Shown here one piece after another: positions 1 to 9,295 of a DNA stretch of 64,000 nt. A model generated the notes under the pieces. It was not told the DNA's origin and ran no database searches. It saw only the letters and a program-made list of their open reading frames with translations. Both the position numbers and the translations under genes were made by a program. Within the stretch, counting starts at the first letter, position 1. Every line of letters starts with the position of its first letter. Location of the stretch: assembly GCA_965216445.1 (NCBI GenBank), contig OZ244166.1, forward strand, positions 1,612,001 to 1,676,000, in the 5' to 3' direction. Source of the DNA: MA-ANB-1 sp965216445. GTDB lineage: Bacteria; Actinomycetota; Acidimicrobiia; Spongiisociales; ZC4RG35.

Positions 1-177
1 GACCGTTACCTCACCCGAGTCTGGGTCGATCGTCACCCGTGCCTCTTCTGCAGCTCCGGGGCTCCGCTTGTAGGCGGCCACCAAGGCGTTGGCGAACGCG
101 TCGAGGATGGCATCCACGGCAACACCACGTTCTCGTGCGAGAACTTCAATGGCCTCCATCATCGTGTCCAGTTGCAT
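1..177 (-). CDS. nusA: Transcription termination/antitermination protein NusA, N-terminal fragment (cut by window edge)
   Basis: Only the first 59 codons lie in the window. They read as the start of NusA (MQLDTMMEAIEVLARERG), followed by the helical N-terminal domain that contacts RNA polymerase, with the family signature AFANALVAAYKRSPGA. NusA modulates pausing, termination and rRNA antitermination. The ATG at 177 lies 8 nt after the rimP stop, so it is co-transcribed downstream of rimP, the usual bacterial arrangement. Confidence 0.9.
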   Translation of the reverse strand, partial: MQLDTMMEAIEVLARERGVAVDAILDAFANALVAAYKRSPGAAEEARVTIDPDSGEVTV

Positions 178-185
178 GATTCTCC

Positions 186-662
186 TTAATGGCCTGGCTT
201 GGGAGACTTCTCCCACCGAAAAACTGTCTTGGCTTTGATCACCGATTCGTACGAAAGGACTTGCTGACCTGAATCGGCGTCGATGGTGAATGAGGCATCA
301 TCGGCCCCGGTGAGGATCCCTCGTATGGTCTTGTTGGCTTCGGGAGCCTGCACTTTGGCGACAACTTCCCTACCAATTGACTTCTGAAAATGCTCGGGGC
401 GCCGCAGTTTCCGTTCGAGCCCAGGCGTTGTGACTTCTAGCTGATATGCGGAATCGAGGTCCGTTTCGTTGTCCAGCAACCGCGATATCCCACGGGAAAG
501 GTCGGCAAGACGGTCGACATCGACGGATTCGTCGGCGGAGTCGACGGCGACGCGCAAGGTTCGGCCGCGTCCTTGACCACTCAACTCAACGTCATCGAGG
601 ACGAGGCGTTCAGCGGCAAGGTACGGCTCAATCAGTTGCCACAAGTCGGCAGTTGTCGTCAC
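186..662 (-). CDS. rimP: Ribosome maturation factor RimP
   Basis: Small two-domain protein needed for 30S subunit maturation. The ELSGQGRGRTLRVAVD strand and the YQLEVTTPGLERKLRRPEHF block, with its conserved E-x-T-x-P-G-L-x-R core, are diagnostic. The C-terminal half is the SH3-like domain. The frame is open to a TTG at 707, but the GTG at 662 preceded by GGAG at 5 nt gives a normal 158-residue protein; a GTG at 668 is the alternative. It heads the rimP-nusA pair. Confidence 0.88.
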   Translation of the reverse strand: MTTTADLWQLIEPYLAAERLVLDDVELSGQGRGRTLRVAVDSADESVDVDRLADLSRGISRLLDNETDLDSAYQLEVTTPGLERKLRRPEHFQKSIGREVVAKVQAPEANKTIRGILTGADDASFTIDADSGQQVLSYESVIKAKTVFRWEKSPKPGH

Positions 663-772
663 TTCCACTCCAAATTCTCTACTCAACAGTCCGAATAACC
701 ACAGCAAACAGGTGGGTGCACGAGGCGCCCACCTGACCGAAAAGCGTCCTGTTGTTCCGGGGGATTATAGGG

Positions 773-2509
773 CTATTGGCGCGCTCCCCCAACAGCTGCA
801 AGATCGGCTTTGATGATTTCGACAAGTTCTTCCACTGCCGAGGTGGCCGAGACCTCCGAAGTCTCCATTTCGCGACGCCGAGTCAGCTCCAACATTCCGG
901 ATTCGAGCCCTCTGGGGCCAACTGTCAGCCGATACGGGATTCCGACGAGCTCAGCGTCAGCGAACTTCACTCCGGGTCTCTCGACCCTGTCGTCGAGCAG
1001 CACATCGACTCCAGCGGCGTGCAACTGGTCATACAGCGACTCGGCGGCAGCCATCGTCGCCTCGTCGTCAGCCCGAAGAACGGTGATGACAAGCTGGAAC
1101 GGAGCCACCGTTACAGGCCAAACGATGCCTTTGTCGTCATGGGAACCTTCGACAATTGCTGCCATGGCTCGCTCGACACCGATTCCGTATGAACCCATGA
1201 TGATGGGGTGGCTGTTTCCCTCCTCATCCTGGACATAAGCGCCAAACGCCTCTGAATACCGAGTGCCCAGCTTGAAGATGTGACCCACCTCGATGCCTTT
1301 CCAAAGCTCCAATGAGCCGCCACAGTTGATACAACTATCGCCCGAGCGGACCGAGCGGAGATCAAGCCAACGCGACACTTCGATGTCTCGGTTCACCGAG
1401 ACCCCCTGATAGTGCCAGTCGTCTTCGTTGGCTCCGGTCACCATGTTGTGGCGGTTTTGCAGAGCTATGTCAGCAACGATTTCGATCCCCGAAGCTCCGA
1501 CTCCGCCGAGACTGCCAGGCTTCGCACCCATTAGCTCCTGGATCTCGTCGGGTTTTGCCGTCCGAATGTCCTCACCGACACCGAAAGCGTCCAGAAGCTT
1601 CTGCTCCTCGAGATCGTGGTCGCCCCGCATGAGTACGAGGACGGGCTTCCCGTCAAGGAAGTACACGAGACTCTTGATCTGGTTTTCTGGTCCGGCGAGT
1701 TCGGGGTGGGCCTCAGCGAGCGCCTTAATGGTCCTCAGCCCCGGTGTGGCGAAGCGTTCCAGGTCCTGGGCTGGACCATCGTCCATTGTGCCCAAAGTCG
1801 ACGTTGCCTTCTCACGATTCGCCTGGTAGTCGCCATTCTCGCAGGTGACGATCCAGTCTTCCCCGGCATCGCTCCGTACGACGAACTCAACAGACTCGGT
1901 GCCTCCCATCGCTCCGGACGACGCCTCTACGTCGAACGCTTCCATCCCAAAGCGGGCGAAGATCTTGTGATAGGCCTCACGATGTTTGGTGAACCCGACG
2001 TCGAGGCCGGGGGCGTCGATGTCGAGGCTGTATGAGTCTTTCATCGTGAACTCGCGCACGCGGAGCAAACCCGACTTAGGTCTTGGCTCATCCCGAAACT
2101 TGGTGTGCATCTGGTACCAAATCTGTGGGAGTTGCCGGTATGAGAACAACTCCGAAGCGAGCATCGCGAAAATCTCCTCTTCGGTGAAGCCAAGGACCAT
2201 GTCGACCGCCCTTCGATCCTGAAGCTTGAAGAGGATGTCGCCCACCAAGTCGTATCGCTCGGATTGTTTCAAGATCTCGGCCGGATGGAGAGTTGGGAGC
2301 ATCATCTCCTGCCCACCGATCGCAGCCATCTCCTCACGGATGACCTGGGCAATCTTCAATCGGGTTTTCTGGCCCAGTGGAAGCATGGTGTAGGAGCCAG
2401 CGGCGAGCTGGCGGATGAAGCCACCCCTGACCAGGAGCTTGTGACTTACCGCCTCGGCATCCGCAGGGTCATCGCGGAGGGTGGGGATAAATGTGTGGGA
2501 CCAGCGCAT
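773..2509 (-). CDS. proS: Prolyl-tRNA synthetase, bacterial type with editing insertion
   Basis: Class II aminoacyl-tRNA synthetase that charges tRNA-Pro in the cytosol. The 578-residue product starts MRWSHTFIPTLRDDP, the standard start of bacterial ProRS; the open frame continues 52 codons upstream but that segment does not resemble the family. Motif 2 (FRDEPRPKSGLLRVREFTMKD) sits near residue 140 and motif 3 (GSYGIGVERAM) near 440, with the INS editing domain between them and an anticodon-binding domain at the C terminus. Same orientation as ispG upstream, 82 nt away. Confidence 0.96.
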   Translation of the reverse strand: MRWSHTFIPTLRDDPADAEAVSHKLLVRGGFIRQLAAGSYTMLPLGQKTRLKIAQVIREEMAAIGGQEMMLPTLHPAEILKQSERYDLVGDILFKLQDRRAVDMVLGFTEEEIFAMLASELFSYRQLPQIWYQMHTKFRDEPRPKSGLLRVREFTMKDSYSLDIDAPGLDVGFTKHREAYHKIFARFGMEAFDVEASSGAMGGTESVEFVVRSDAGEDWIVTCENGDYQANREKATSTLGTMDDGPAQDLERFATPGLRTIKALAEAHPELAGPENQIKSLVYFLDGKPVLVLMRGDHDLEEQKLLDAFGVGEDIRTAKPDEIQELMGAKPGSLGGVGASGIEIVADIALQNRHNMVTGANEDDWHYQGVSVNRDIEVSRWLDLRSVRSGDSCINCGGSLELWKGIEVGHIFKLGTRYSEAFGAYVQDEEGNSHPIIMGSYGIGVERAMAAIVEGSHDDKGIVWPVTVAPFQLVITVLRADDEATMAAAESLYDQLHAAGVDVLLDDRVERPGVKFADAELVGIPYRLTVGPRGLESGMLELTRRREMETSEVSATSAVEELVEIIKADLAAVGGARQ

Positions 2510-2591
2510 CTGTTCAATCCAAGTTGGGTGTAGAGGATCAGACGGTAACCGATCCCAAAGAATTGACGGACCGAAATACGCTTGTGAGGAA

Positions 2592-3800
2592 CTACTCGCC
2601 CTGGGCGACCTCCGCCACCCGTTTGCGGCGGTCACCGGACTTGTTGGCGTCGCCCTGGATTTCAATCAGCTGCTGCCGGGTTGCCTTGGCAATCTCGTCG
2701 GCGTTGGCCTCGGCGTGAGCCAGACGACTCTCCACCCCTTCTTCCACCAGTTTCTTGGCCTCGTCCAAGAGAGCATCCACCATTTCCGACTCGGGGACCA
2801 CCCTCACCACCTGACCTTTAATGAACAGGTGACCTTTGCCTCGACCGGCCGCAATCCCGATATCGGCTTCTCTCGCCTCGCCGGGACCGTTCACGACACA
2901 ACCCATAACGGCAACCTGGATGGGCAGATTGGCATCCTCGAGAGCCTTTTGAGCGCGTGTAGTCACATCGATCACGTCCACCTCAGCGCGCCCGCACGAA
3001 GGGCAAGCGATCAGATCAAGGCCCTTTCGCTCACGTAGCCCAAGGAACTCAAGCAACTGACGACCCGCCTTCGCCTCTTGAACCGGGTCAGCGGTGAGCG
3101 AAAAACGGATGGTGTCGCCGATCCCTTCGTTGAGGAGGGTTGCGATACCGGCGACCGACTTGATCAACCCCGAAGGCGGCGGACCAGCCTCTGTCACTCC
3201 CAGATGGAGCGGGTAGTCGACCGTGTCAGCCAGCAGACGATAAGAGTCGATCATCGACGGGACGTGGGAATGTTTCACCGAGATTTTGATATCTCGAAAG
3301 TCGACCTCCTCCAGATAGCGGATCTCGATCTGCGCCGACTCGACCAACGCCTCAGGAACCGCGGAGCCGTATTTCGCCAGGAGGTCTTTGTCCAATGACC
3401 CTGCGTTGACGCCGATTCGGATCGGGACACCACGATCCAGGGCCTCCCTGGCCACGGCCTTGATTTGGTCCTCTTTCCGGATGTTCCCCGGATTGAGCCG
3501 AAGACCTTGAACCCCGGCCTCCAACGCCGCTAGGGCAAGCCGGTATTGGTAGTGGATGTCGGCGATGATCGGGACCGGACTTCGGGGGATGATCTCAGCA
3601 AGCCCCTGCGCTGCTTCCACTTCGTTGCAGGTGATCCGGACGATGTCTGCGCCCGCACCAGCCAGGGCATAAACCTGAGCCAACGTCCCGTCGACGTCAG
3701 CAGTCTTGGAGGTGGTCATCGATTGAACCGAAATCGGTGCGAGACCGCCGACCGGAACCTTCCCAACATGGAGTTGGCGTGTGTTTCTGCGTTCAATCAT
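2592..3800 (-). CDS. ispG: 4-hydroxy-3-methylbut-2-en-1-yl diphosphate synthase (flavodoxin/ferredoxin-dependent)
   Basis: Penultimate enzyme of the MEP isoprenoid pathway; it converts MEcPP to HMBPP using a [4Fe-4S] cluster. The N-terminal TIM barrel (QSMTTSKTADVDGTLAQV) and the C-terminal ferredoxin-like domain with cluster cysteines CPSCGR and GCVVNGPGE are intact. At 402 residues it is normal for the short (non-plant) form. It lies with rseP and dxr, so two MEP genes are in the same run, as in mycobacteria. Confidence 0.97.
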   Translation of the reverse strand: MIERRNTRQLHVGKVPVGGLAPISVQSMTTSKTADVDGTLAQVYALAGAGADIVRITCNEVEAAQGLAEIIPRSPVPIIADIHYQYRLALAALEAGVQGLRLNPGNIRKEDQIKAVAREALDRGVPIRIGVNAGSLDKDLLAKYGSAVPEALVESAQIEIRYLEEVDFRDIKISVKHSHVPSMIDSYRLLADTVDYPLHLGVTEAGPPPSGLIKSVAGIATLLNEGIGDTIRFSLTADPVQEAKAGRQLLEFLGLRERKGLDLIACPSCGRAEVDVIDVTTRAQKALEDANLPIQVAVMGCVVNGPGEAREADIGIAAGRGKGHLFIKGQVVRVVPESEMVDALLDEAKKLVEEGVESRLAHAEANADEIAKATRQQLIEIQGDANKSGDRRKRVAEVAQGE

Positions 3801-3833
3801 CGGTGTGAACGGTAGCCCGCAATGGAGGTGTAA

Positions 3834-4949
3834 TCAGAGAGCAATGGGGTTGACGACATCGAGGATGATCGCCACCAACCCGAGGAATCCGAACAAGATG
3901 ACCACGGCTGCCGCCACGGGGATCATCTTCTCGATATTCGCTTCCCGGTGAGTCACCTTCTCGTACAGCGCCACGGCGAAATGGCCACCGTCGAGCGGGA
4001 ACAGCGGCAACAGGTTCAGAGTCGCCAGGATCACATTGACCAGGGCAAGGATGCCGACGAAAGCCGCAGCAGATTCCATTTGAGTGCCGATATTGACGAT
4101 GCCGATCGGGCTCACCGGACGAATCTCTTGATCCACGTCGGTGTTGCCAACAAGCACACCGAAGTATTGGGCGATGTTGGACGGGCGGAGCATCTCGCCC
4201 AACGATCTGAAGGTGTTGGTGATTCCCTCCCAGACCAGCTGACCAGCCATGCCGATCCCTTGGAATACTCCTACGTCTTCGGACACAAACGTGGGACTGA
4301 TCCCGAGGAATCCTGTGGTACCCGAACCGTCCTGGGACGGCTGAGAGATCAGAGTTGTCTCCAACGTGAGCACTTCACCGTCCCGGTCGACGACGATCTC
4401 GGTGGGCTCGCCACCGACAACAGCAAGAGCGGCAACAACCTCATCCCAGGTGGACACGTCCTGGCCCCCAATGGCGAGAATGGTGTCACCAGGTTCGATC
4501 CCGGCCAGACTCGCGGGCGAAGCCTGTGAGACACCGTCAACCTCGACAGTTTCGACGAGGGTATCCACTTCGGGAAGAGGCGTGGCCGTTCCCTGGGTCA
4601 CCACAATCCCAAAGAAGAGAATGAATGCGATCAAGAAGTTGGTCCCGACTCCGGCAAGGACGACGAAGCTCTTCTCCCAGAACTTCTTCTCACGATATGT
4701 TCGCCCGAGGTCCCCTGGCTCGACCTCTTCGAGTGGGTTCATCCCGACGATCCGCACGTAACCGCCAAGAGGAAGCCACTTGAATCCGTATTCGGTTTCG
4801 CCGCGCTGCGTCGACCAGATCTTGGGTCCAAACCCGAAGAAGAACTGAGTTGCCTTCATTCCGACCGCTTTGGCAGCCAAGAAATGACCCGCCTCGTGAG
4901 CGGTGACGAAGAGGATGATGGCAAGAGCGGCGGCGATTCCACCAAGCAT
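3834..4949 (-). CDS. rseP: Site-2 intramembrane zinc metalloprotease (RseP/Rip1 family)
   Basis: Membrane M50 protease that cleaves anti-sigma factors and other membrane substrates. The zinc motif HEAGH lies in the first transmembrane helix (about residues 18-22), a single PDZ domain follows near residues 130-220 (SPASLAGIEPGDTILAIGG), and the third zinc ligand is in LFPLDGGHF near residue 320. The 371-residue length and one PDZ domain match actinobacterial Rip1 more than E. coli RseP. It sits between dxr and ispG, its standard place. Confidence 0.95.
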   Translation of the reverse strand: MLGGIAAALAIILFVTAHEAGHFLAAKAVGMKATQFFFGFGPKIWSTQRGETEYGFKWLPLGGYVRIVGMNPLEEVEPGDLGRTYREKKFWEKSFVVLAGVGTNFLIAFILFFGIVVTQGTATPLPEVDTLVETVEVDGVSQASPASLAGIEPGDTILAIGGQDVSTWDEVVAALAVVGGEPTEIVVDRDGEVLTLETTLISQPSQDGSGTTGFLGISPTFVSEDVGVFQGIGMAGQLVWEGITNTFRSLGEMLRPSNIAQYFGVLVGNTDVDQEIRPVSPIGIVNIGTQMESAAAFVGILALVNVILATLNLLPLFPLDGGHFAVALYEKVTHREANIEKMIPVAAAVVILFGFLGLVAIILDVVNPIAL

Positions 4950-4995
4950 CCCAGAAGGCTACCCCCGAACCGGGCCTACTCGAGGGTATGGGAGA

Positions 4996-6138
4996 TCAAC
5001 ACACCCCGGCGATCAATGACGCTGCCACACCACGTGCCTCAGCGTCCACAGCGACCACGTCTTCAAATGTCTCCAGCTCTCGCCAAGTAACGTCGTCGAG
5101 AGTTTGTTCCACAACTCGAGCGATCCCGGTGAATCCCAACCGTTTCTGGAGGAAGGCTTCCACTGCGACTTCGTCTGCGGCGTTGAGAACCGCAGGTGCC
5201 GAACCGCCCTCCGAACCGGCGCGAAATGCGAGGTCGAGAGCAGGGAACTTGACCCGGTCGGGGGCTTCGAATTCGAGCGTCCTACCCACAAACGAAAATG
5301 GTTCAGCCAATCCGCGCCCGCGACCCGGGGCGGTGATGGCGTATTGGATCGGGATTCTCATGTCGGCGTGCCCGAGATGTCCCTTCCAGGAGCCGTCGAC
5401 GAATTCGACCATTGAGTGAACGATGGACTGGGGATGAACAACCACGTCTATCTGGTCATAAGAAAGGCCAAACAGGAAGTGGGCTTCGATCACTTCCAGA
5501 CCTTTGTTGAACAACGTCGCCGAGTCGATCGTGATCCGCTGGCCCATATCCCAAGTCGGGTGGTTCAGCGCCTGTTCCGGGGTCGCAGCGTCCAATTGCT
5601 CCTGGGACCAACCACGAAAGGGCCCCCCGGATGCGGTGAGAACCAACTTCGCAACGTCGCCCATGTTCTCACCCACAAGACACTGGAAAAGGGCCGAGTG
5701 CTCACTGTCGATCGGGATCAGCTCTCCCCCTTCGGCCAACTTCTTGGCTACGACCGGCCCCCCGGCGACGAGACTCTCCTTGTTGGCCAGTCCGACGCGA
5801 TTGCCCGCACCCAAAGCGTTGAGGGTCGCCCTCAAACCGGCTGCGCCCACGATCCCGTTTACGACTACAGCTCCTGGCGTAGCCGAGACTTCTGCTACCG
5901 CATCCGCCCCAAACTGAACCGGGCGGCCCAGGGCCGCCACAAAATCTGACCGCTCTGAGTTCGCTCCGCCGGCAACGACAACCGTTGCGTCTCCGTACTT
6001 CTTTGCTTGCGCAAGCAACGCTTCGCTGGGGTTTCGGGCAGCCAGTGCGGCGACCGGGATACCCAGATTGTCAGCTACTTCCAGGGTCTGGGTGCCGATC
6101 GAACCAGTCGAGCCGAGGACAACGACCGGTATCGTCAC
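4996..6138 (-). CDS. dxr: 1-deoxy-D-xylulose-5-phosphate reductoisomerase
   Basis: First committed enzyme of the MEP pathway; converts DXP to MEP with NADPH and a divalent metal. The NADPH site is VLGSTGSIGTQTLEV at the N terminus. The metal/substrate segment is LIPIDSEHSALFQ, and LTASGGPFRGWS is the conserved flexible-loop region. The 380-residue length is typical. Its ATG overlaps the cdsA stop by 4 nt, so the two are translationally coupled. Confidence 0.97.
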   Translation of the reverse strand: MTIPVVVLGSTGSIGTQTLEVADNLGIPVAALAARNPSEALLAQAKKYGDATVVVAGGANSERSDFVAALGRPVQFGADAVAEVSATPGAVVVNGIVGAAGLRATLNALGAGNRVGLANKESLVAGGPVVAKKLAEGGELIPIDSEHSALFQCLVGENMGDVAKLVLTASGGPFRGWSQEQLDAATPEQALNHPTWDMGQRITIDSATLFNKGLEVIEAHFLFGLSYDQIDVVVHPQSIVHSMVEFVDGSWKGHLGHADMRIPIQYAITAPGRGRGLAEPFSFVGRTLEFEAPDRVKFPALDLAFRAGSEGGSAPAVLNAADEVAVEAFLQKRLGFTGIARVVEQTLDDVTWRELETFEDVVAVDAEARGVAASLIAGVC

Positions 6139-7343
6139 AGAAGTCCGAAACCCCTGAACAACAAGTAGACAGCAGGAACCGCCATCAGGAAGCTATCGAT
6201 GCGGTCGAGCATTCCACCGTGGCCCGGTAACACTGAGCCCATGTCTTTGACACCCATGGCTCTCTTGATGGCCGATTCAATGAGATCGCCAATGGGACCG
6301 AACAGGCCAACCGTCACCGCTATTGCCAAACCGCGACCGATGCCGATTGCCTCCCAAGCGGGGAACGTGGTGAGGATCGAAGCGACTACAGCTGATGCCA
6401 CGAGTCCGCCGATGAGCCCTTCCACCGTCTTGTTGGGCGAGACCTCAGGTGCGAGCTTGCGGCGTCCGAACGAGCGGCCCACGAAATAGGCGCCCATATC
6501 GTTGAAAGCAATCAACAGGACGACGAAGAGAATGAATGCAACCGGCTGAGCACCCTGCTCGATCAGGATCGCAAAAGCCAACATGCCAACCCAACCCATA
6601 CCCATGATCGTTATGGATGCGTTCTGAAGAGCGTCCCGTCGTGGGGCCAAGGCAAAGAAGAGGACTGTGAGAACCGTCGCCAGTGCAGCCCAGCCTCCAA
6701 TCGCGACCGGTCCGACCTGGGCCGCTCCCACTCCCATCATGGCTACGCCGATGAGCCCGAAGAGGGCAATGGGCCGATATCCCACCGTGCGAACGGTGGC
6801 GTAGAACTCGCCAAGGGCCACAACCATCACGAGGATCACAAAACCGGCAAACCACCATCCGCCGAGGAGAAGGCTGCCGAGGAACAAGCCGAAAATCACA
6901 AGCGCGGAGGCCACCCTCAGGGTGAAGTCCGAAGCGGCCGCCTGGGCGTGCACCTCGTGCTCCTCCATCTCAACCCTGGCCGTGCCCGCGACATCATCGA
7001 AACCGACCATCCCGCTGTCGACGCCGGCGACAGCCGCAGAAACCGCTTGCTGCTCCCATTCGCGATTGGCCGCCGCCGCAACTTCTTCGGCGAGACCTTC
7101 GTACTCTTGAGTCGAATGGGCGGTGTATTCAGCCGCGCTGAAGTCTTCGAATTCGGATACCGAGGCGAGCTCCTCGTCCTCTAGGGCTCCTTCGCCGTCA
7201 TCCACCTGGATCCCCGGGAGAGGCACAACCTCAGCCCCGGAATCATTTTCCTCCGAAGCGGTCACTTCGGACTCGGTGGTGTCCTCTTCCCACGGCCTGC
7301 CGAATTTGTTCTCATCTCCGTTGTTGGGACCCTGCTCGTCCAA
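6135..7343 (-). CDS. cdsA: Phosphatidate cytidylyltransferase with long acidic N-terminal extension
   Basis: Makes CDP-diacylglycerol for phospholipid synthesis. Residues about 140-402 are the polytopic catalytic domain ending in the CdsA signature (SPNKTVEGLIGG, then GDLIESAIKRAMGVKDMGSVLPGHGGMLDRID as discontinuous key residues). The first ~130 residues are soluble, very rich in Glu/Asp and free of membrane segments; actinobacterial CdsA proteins often carry such tails but their role is unknown. Two nucleotides separate it from frr upstream; dxr overlaps its stop. Confidence 0.94.
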   Translation of the reverse strand: MDEQGPNNGDENKFGRPWEEDTTESEVTASEENDSGAEVVPLPGIQVDDGEGALEDEELASVSEFEDFSAAEYTAHSTQEYEGLAEEVAAAANREWEQQAVSAAVAGVDSGMVGFDDVAGTARVEMEEHEVHAQAAASDFTLRVASALVIFGLFLGSLLLGGWWFAGFVILVMVVALGEFYATVRTVGYRPIALFGLIGVAMMGVGAAQVGPVAIGGWAALATVLTVLFFALAPRRDALQNASITIMGMGWVGMLAFAILIEQGAQPVAFILFVVLLIAFNDMGAYFVGRSFGRRKLAPEVSPNKTVEGLIGGLVASAVVASILTTFPAWEAIGIGRGLAIAVTVGLFGPIGDLIESAIKRAMGVKDMGSVLPGHGGMLDRIDSFLMAVPAVYLLFRGFGLL

Positions 7344-7345
7344 GT

Positions 7346-7897
7346 TCAGACCTCTGTCAGTTCTTCTTCTTTGTTGCTGACCAAGGCATCGACACGATCG
7401 ACGTACTTGTCGGTCAGTTTCTGAAGATCATCTTCGCCTCTTCGGATGTCATCATCGGATATTTCGCCGTGAAGATTCTCCATCTCGCTTTTGGCGTGCC
7501 GACGAATGTTACGTATCGCGACCCGGCCCTCCTCGGCCATGTGTTTCACGACGCGGATCAGATCCTTGCGTCGCTCCTCTGTCAAAGTGGGAAAGGCAAT
7601 GCGCACTACGGATCCGTCATTGGTTGGATTTAGCCCCAGGTCTGCTTGTTGAATCGCACGCTCGATCTCACCGATCACGCTCTGATCGAACGGGTTGACG
7701 ACCAAGAGACGTGGCTCCGGGACGGATATCGACGCCAACTGCTGCAATGGAGTCTGGGTTCCGTAGTACTCGACAGTGATGCGCTGCAGCAGCTGAGGAT
7801 TCGCCCGCCCGGTCCGGACCGTAGAGAACTCTCCGGCGACGTGGTCAACCGCAGCGTCCATCTTCAATTCTGCCTCCGCCAGCAAGTCGTCGATCAT
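7346..7897 (-). CDS. frr: Ribosome recycling factor
   Basis: Splits post-termination ribosomes together with EF-G. The 183-residue product has the three-helix-bundle core with the conserved FSTVRTGRANPQLL near residue 25 and LTEERRKDLIRVVKHMAEEGRVAIRN-type helix (only key parts quoted) near residue 120. Start ATG follows a GGAGG-like site. It lies 26 nt after pyrH, in the usual pyrH-frr-cdsA order. Confidence 0.97.
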   Translation of the reverse strand: MIDDLLAEAELKMDAAVDHVAGEFSTVRTGRANPQLLQRITVEYYGTQTPLQQLASISVPEPRLLVVNPFDQSVIGEIERAIQQADLGLNPTNDGSVVRIAFPTLTEERRKDLIRVVKHMAEEGRVAIRNIRRHAKSEMENLHGEISDDDIRRGEDDLQKLTDKYVDRVDALVSNKEEELTEV

Positions 7898-7923
7898 CCC
7901 AGCCTCCTCAAACGCAGATCCGA

Positions 7924-8640
7924 CTAGTGGACAATGGTGCCGATTCCGTCACCACGAACAGCTTTCAAGATGTTGCCCGGTTGTGTCATGTCGAACACAA
8001 CAATGGGCACACCGTGCTCTTTGCACATCGTAACTGCTGTCGTATCCATCACTCTCAGTTCTCTGGCAATGAAATCCATATACGAAAGATCCGAGATGCG
8101 CACCGCGTCGGGATTCGTAGCCGGATCCGAGTCGTAGATCCCATCAACCATGCTTGCCTTCAGGAGTGAATCTGCGTCCATCTCGATGGCTCGGAGAGCT
8201 GCTGTTGTGTCGGTCGTGAAGAAAGGACTTCCGGTGCCGGCCGCGAATATGACAATTCGGCCCTTCTCCAGGTGACGCATGGCTCGGAGACGGATGTAAG
8301 GCTCGGCCAGCTCCTGCATGGTGATGGCGCTCTGCACTCTGGTGTCCATGCCCTGCTTCTCCAGGGCGTCCCGGAGTGCGAGGGCGTTGATGACCGTCGC
8401 CAGCATTCCCATGTAGTCGGCCGTGGCCGGGTCCATGCCCTTGGCAGCAGACGACACTCCACGGAAGATGTTGCCACCCCCAACGACGATCGCGGTCTCA
8501 GTGCCGTCTTTCACCGCCTGAGCTATCTCCTCTGCGACACGAACCACCGTTAGGGAATCGATGCCGTATCCGATCGCCGGATCGGCGAAGGCTTCTCCCG
8601 ACAGCTTGAGGAGAACTCGTCGTTTTGAGGTCTGGGTCAA
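7924..8640 (-). CDS. pyrH: UMP kinase (amino-acid-kinase family)
   Basis: Phosphorylates UMP to UDP. The family start RRVLLKLSGEAFAD, the glycine loop VVGGGNIFRG and the FAAGTGSPFFTTDTTAALRA segment are all present. The open frame reaches 8727, but that would overlap tsf by 65 nt; the TTG at 8640 gives 238 residues, the normal size, and leaves 22 nt after the tsf stop. I therefore prefer the TTG start. Confidence 0.95.
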   Translation of the reverse strand: MTQTSKRRVLLKLSGEAFADPAIGYGIDSLTVVRVAEEIAQAVKDGTETAIVVGGGNIFRGVSSAAKGMDPATADYMGMLATVINALALRDALEKQGMDTRVQSAITMQELAEPYIRLRAMRHLEKGRIVIFAAGTGSPFFTTDTTAALRAIEMDADSLLKASMVDGIYDSDPATNPDAVRISDLSYMDFIARELRVMDTTAVTMCKEHGVPIVVFDMTQPGNILKAVRGDGIGTIVH

Positions 8641-8662
8641 CTTATCTCGATTCGCGCTTTCT

Positions 8663-9274
8663 CTATTCGCCGACGGCGATTCGGGCCATACGTCTGACCG
8701 AAATGTTCTCACCCATCTTGGATGCAAGCTGGGAGATCATGTCTCCGACGGACCCGTCGAACCTATCAGCATTGACGAACTTCTGGTCGTATAAGACGTT
8801 GTCTGCGTACCAGGACTCAATCTTGCCTGACACGATCTTATCGAGAACCTGTTCCGGCTTGCCTTCGGCGGCGGCCTGACGTGCAATCAACTCGCGCTCT
8901 TTCTCCACAGCGTCGGCGTCAACGTTATCGCGTTGAATCCAGCCGGGGTTACCCCAGCTGATGTGCATTGCCACATCATCGGCGACCTGCCTGAACTCGT
9001 CGCTCTTGGCCACGAAGTCCGTTTCGCAAGCGAGCTCGACCATGACGCCCATCACCGGTCGGCCGTTCTGCATGTGTATGTAAGAGCCGATGGTGCCTTC
9101 GGTGGCCTGACGGTCGGCGCGTTTGGCCATCTTGGCCTGACCACGCTCACGAAGCAGTTCGAATGCTGCTTCGAAATCACCTTCGGCATCCGACAGGGCT
9201 TTCTTGGCGTCCATCATCCCAACGCCGGCACTCTGGCGCAGCTTCTGAACGTCTTTTGCTGAAATCTCTGACAT
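8663..9274 (-). CDS. tsf: Translation elongation factor Ts (short form)
   Basis: Guanine nucleotide exchange factor for EF-Tu. The N-terminal UBA-like domain has VQKLRQSAGVGMMDAKKAL, followed by ETDFVAKSDEF, the conserved contact region. At 203 residues it is the short form lacking one subdomain, as in several actinobacterial and thermophile lineages. It follows rpsB by 21 nt in a classic rpsB-tsf operon. Confidence 0.96.
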   Translation of the reverse strand: MSEISAKDVQKLRQSAGVGMMDAKKALSDAEGDFEAAFELLRERGQAKMAKRADRQATEGTIGSYIHMQNGRPVMGVMVELACETDFVAKSDEFRQVADDVAMHISWGNPGWIQRDNVDADAVEKERELIARQAAAEGKPEQVLDKIVSGKIESWYADNVLYDQKFVNADRFDGSVGDMISQLASKMGENISVRRMARIAVGE

Positions 9275-9295
9275 GAATTCTCCTGAACAACCCGA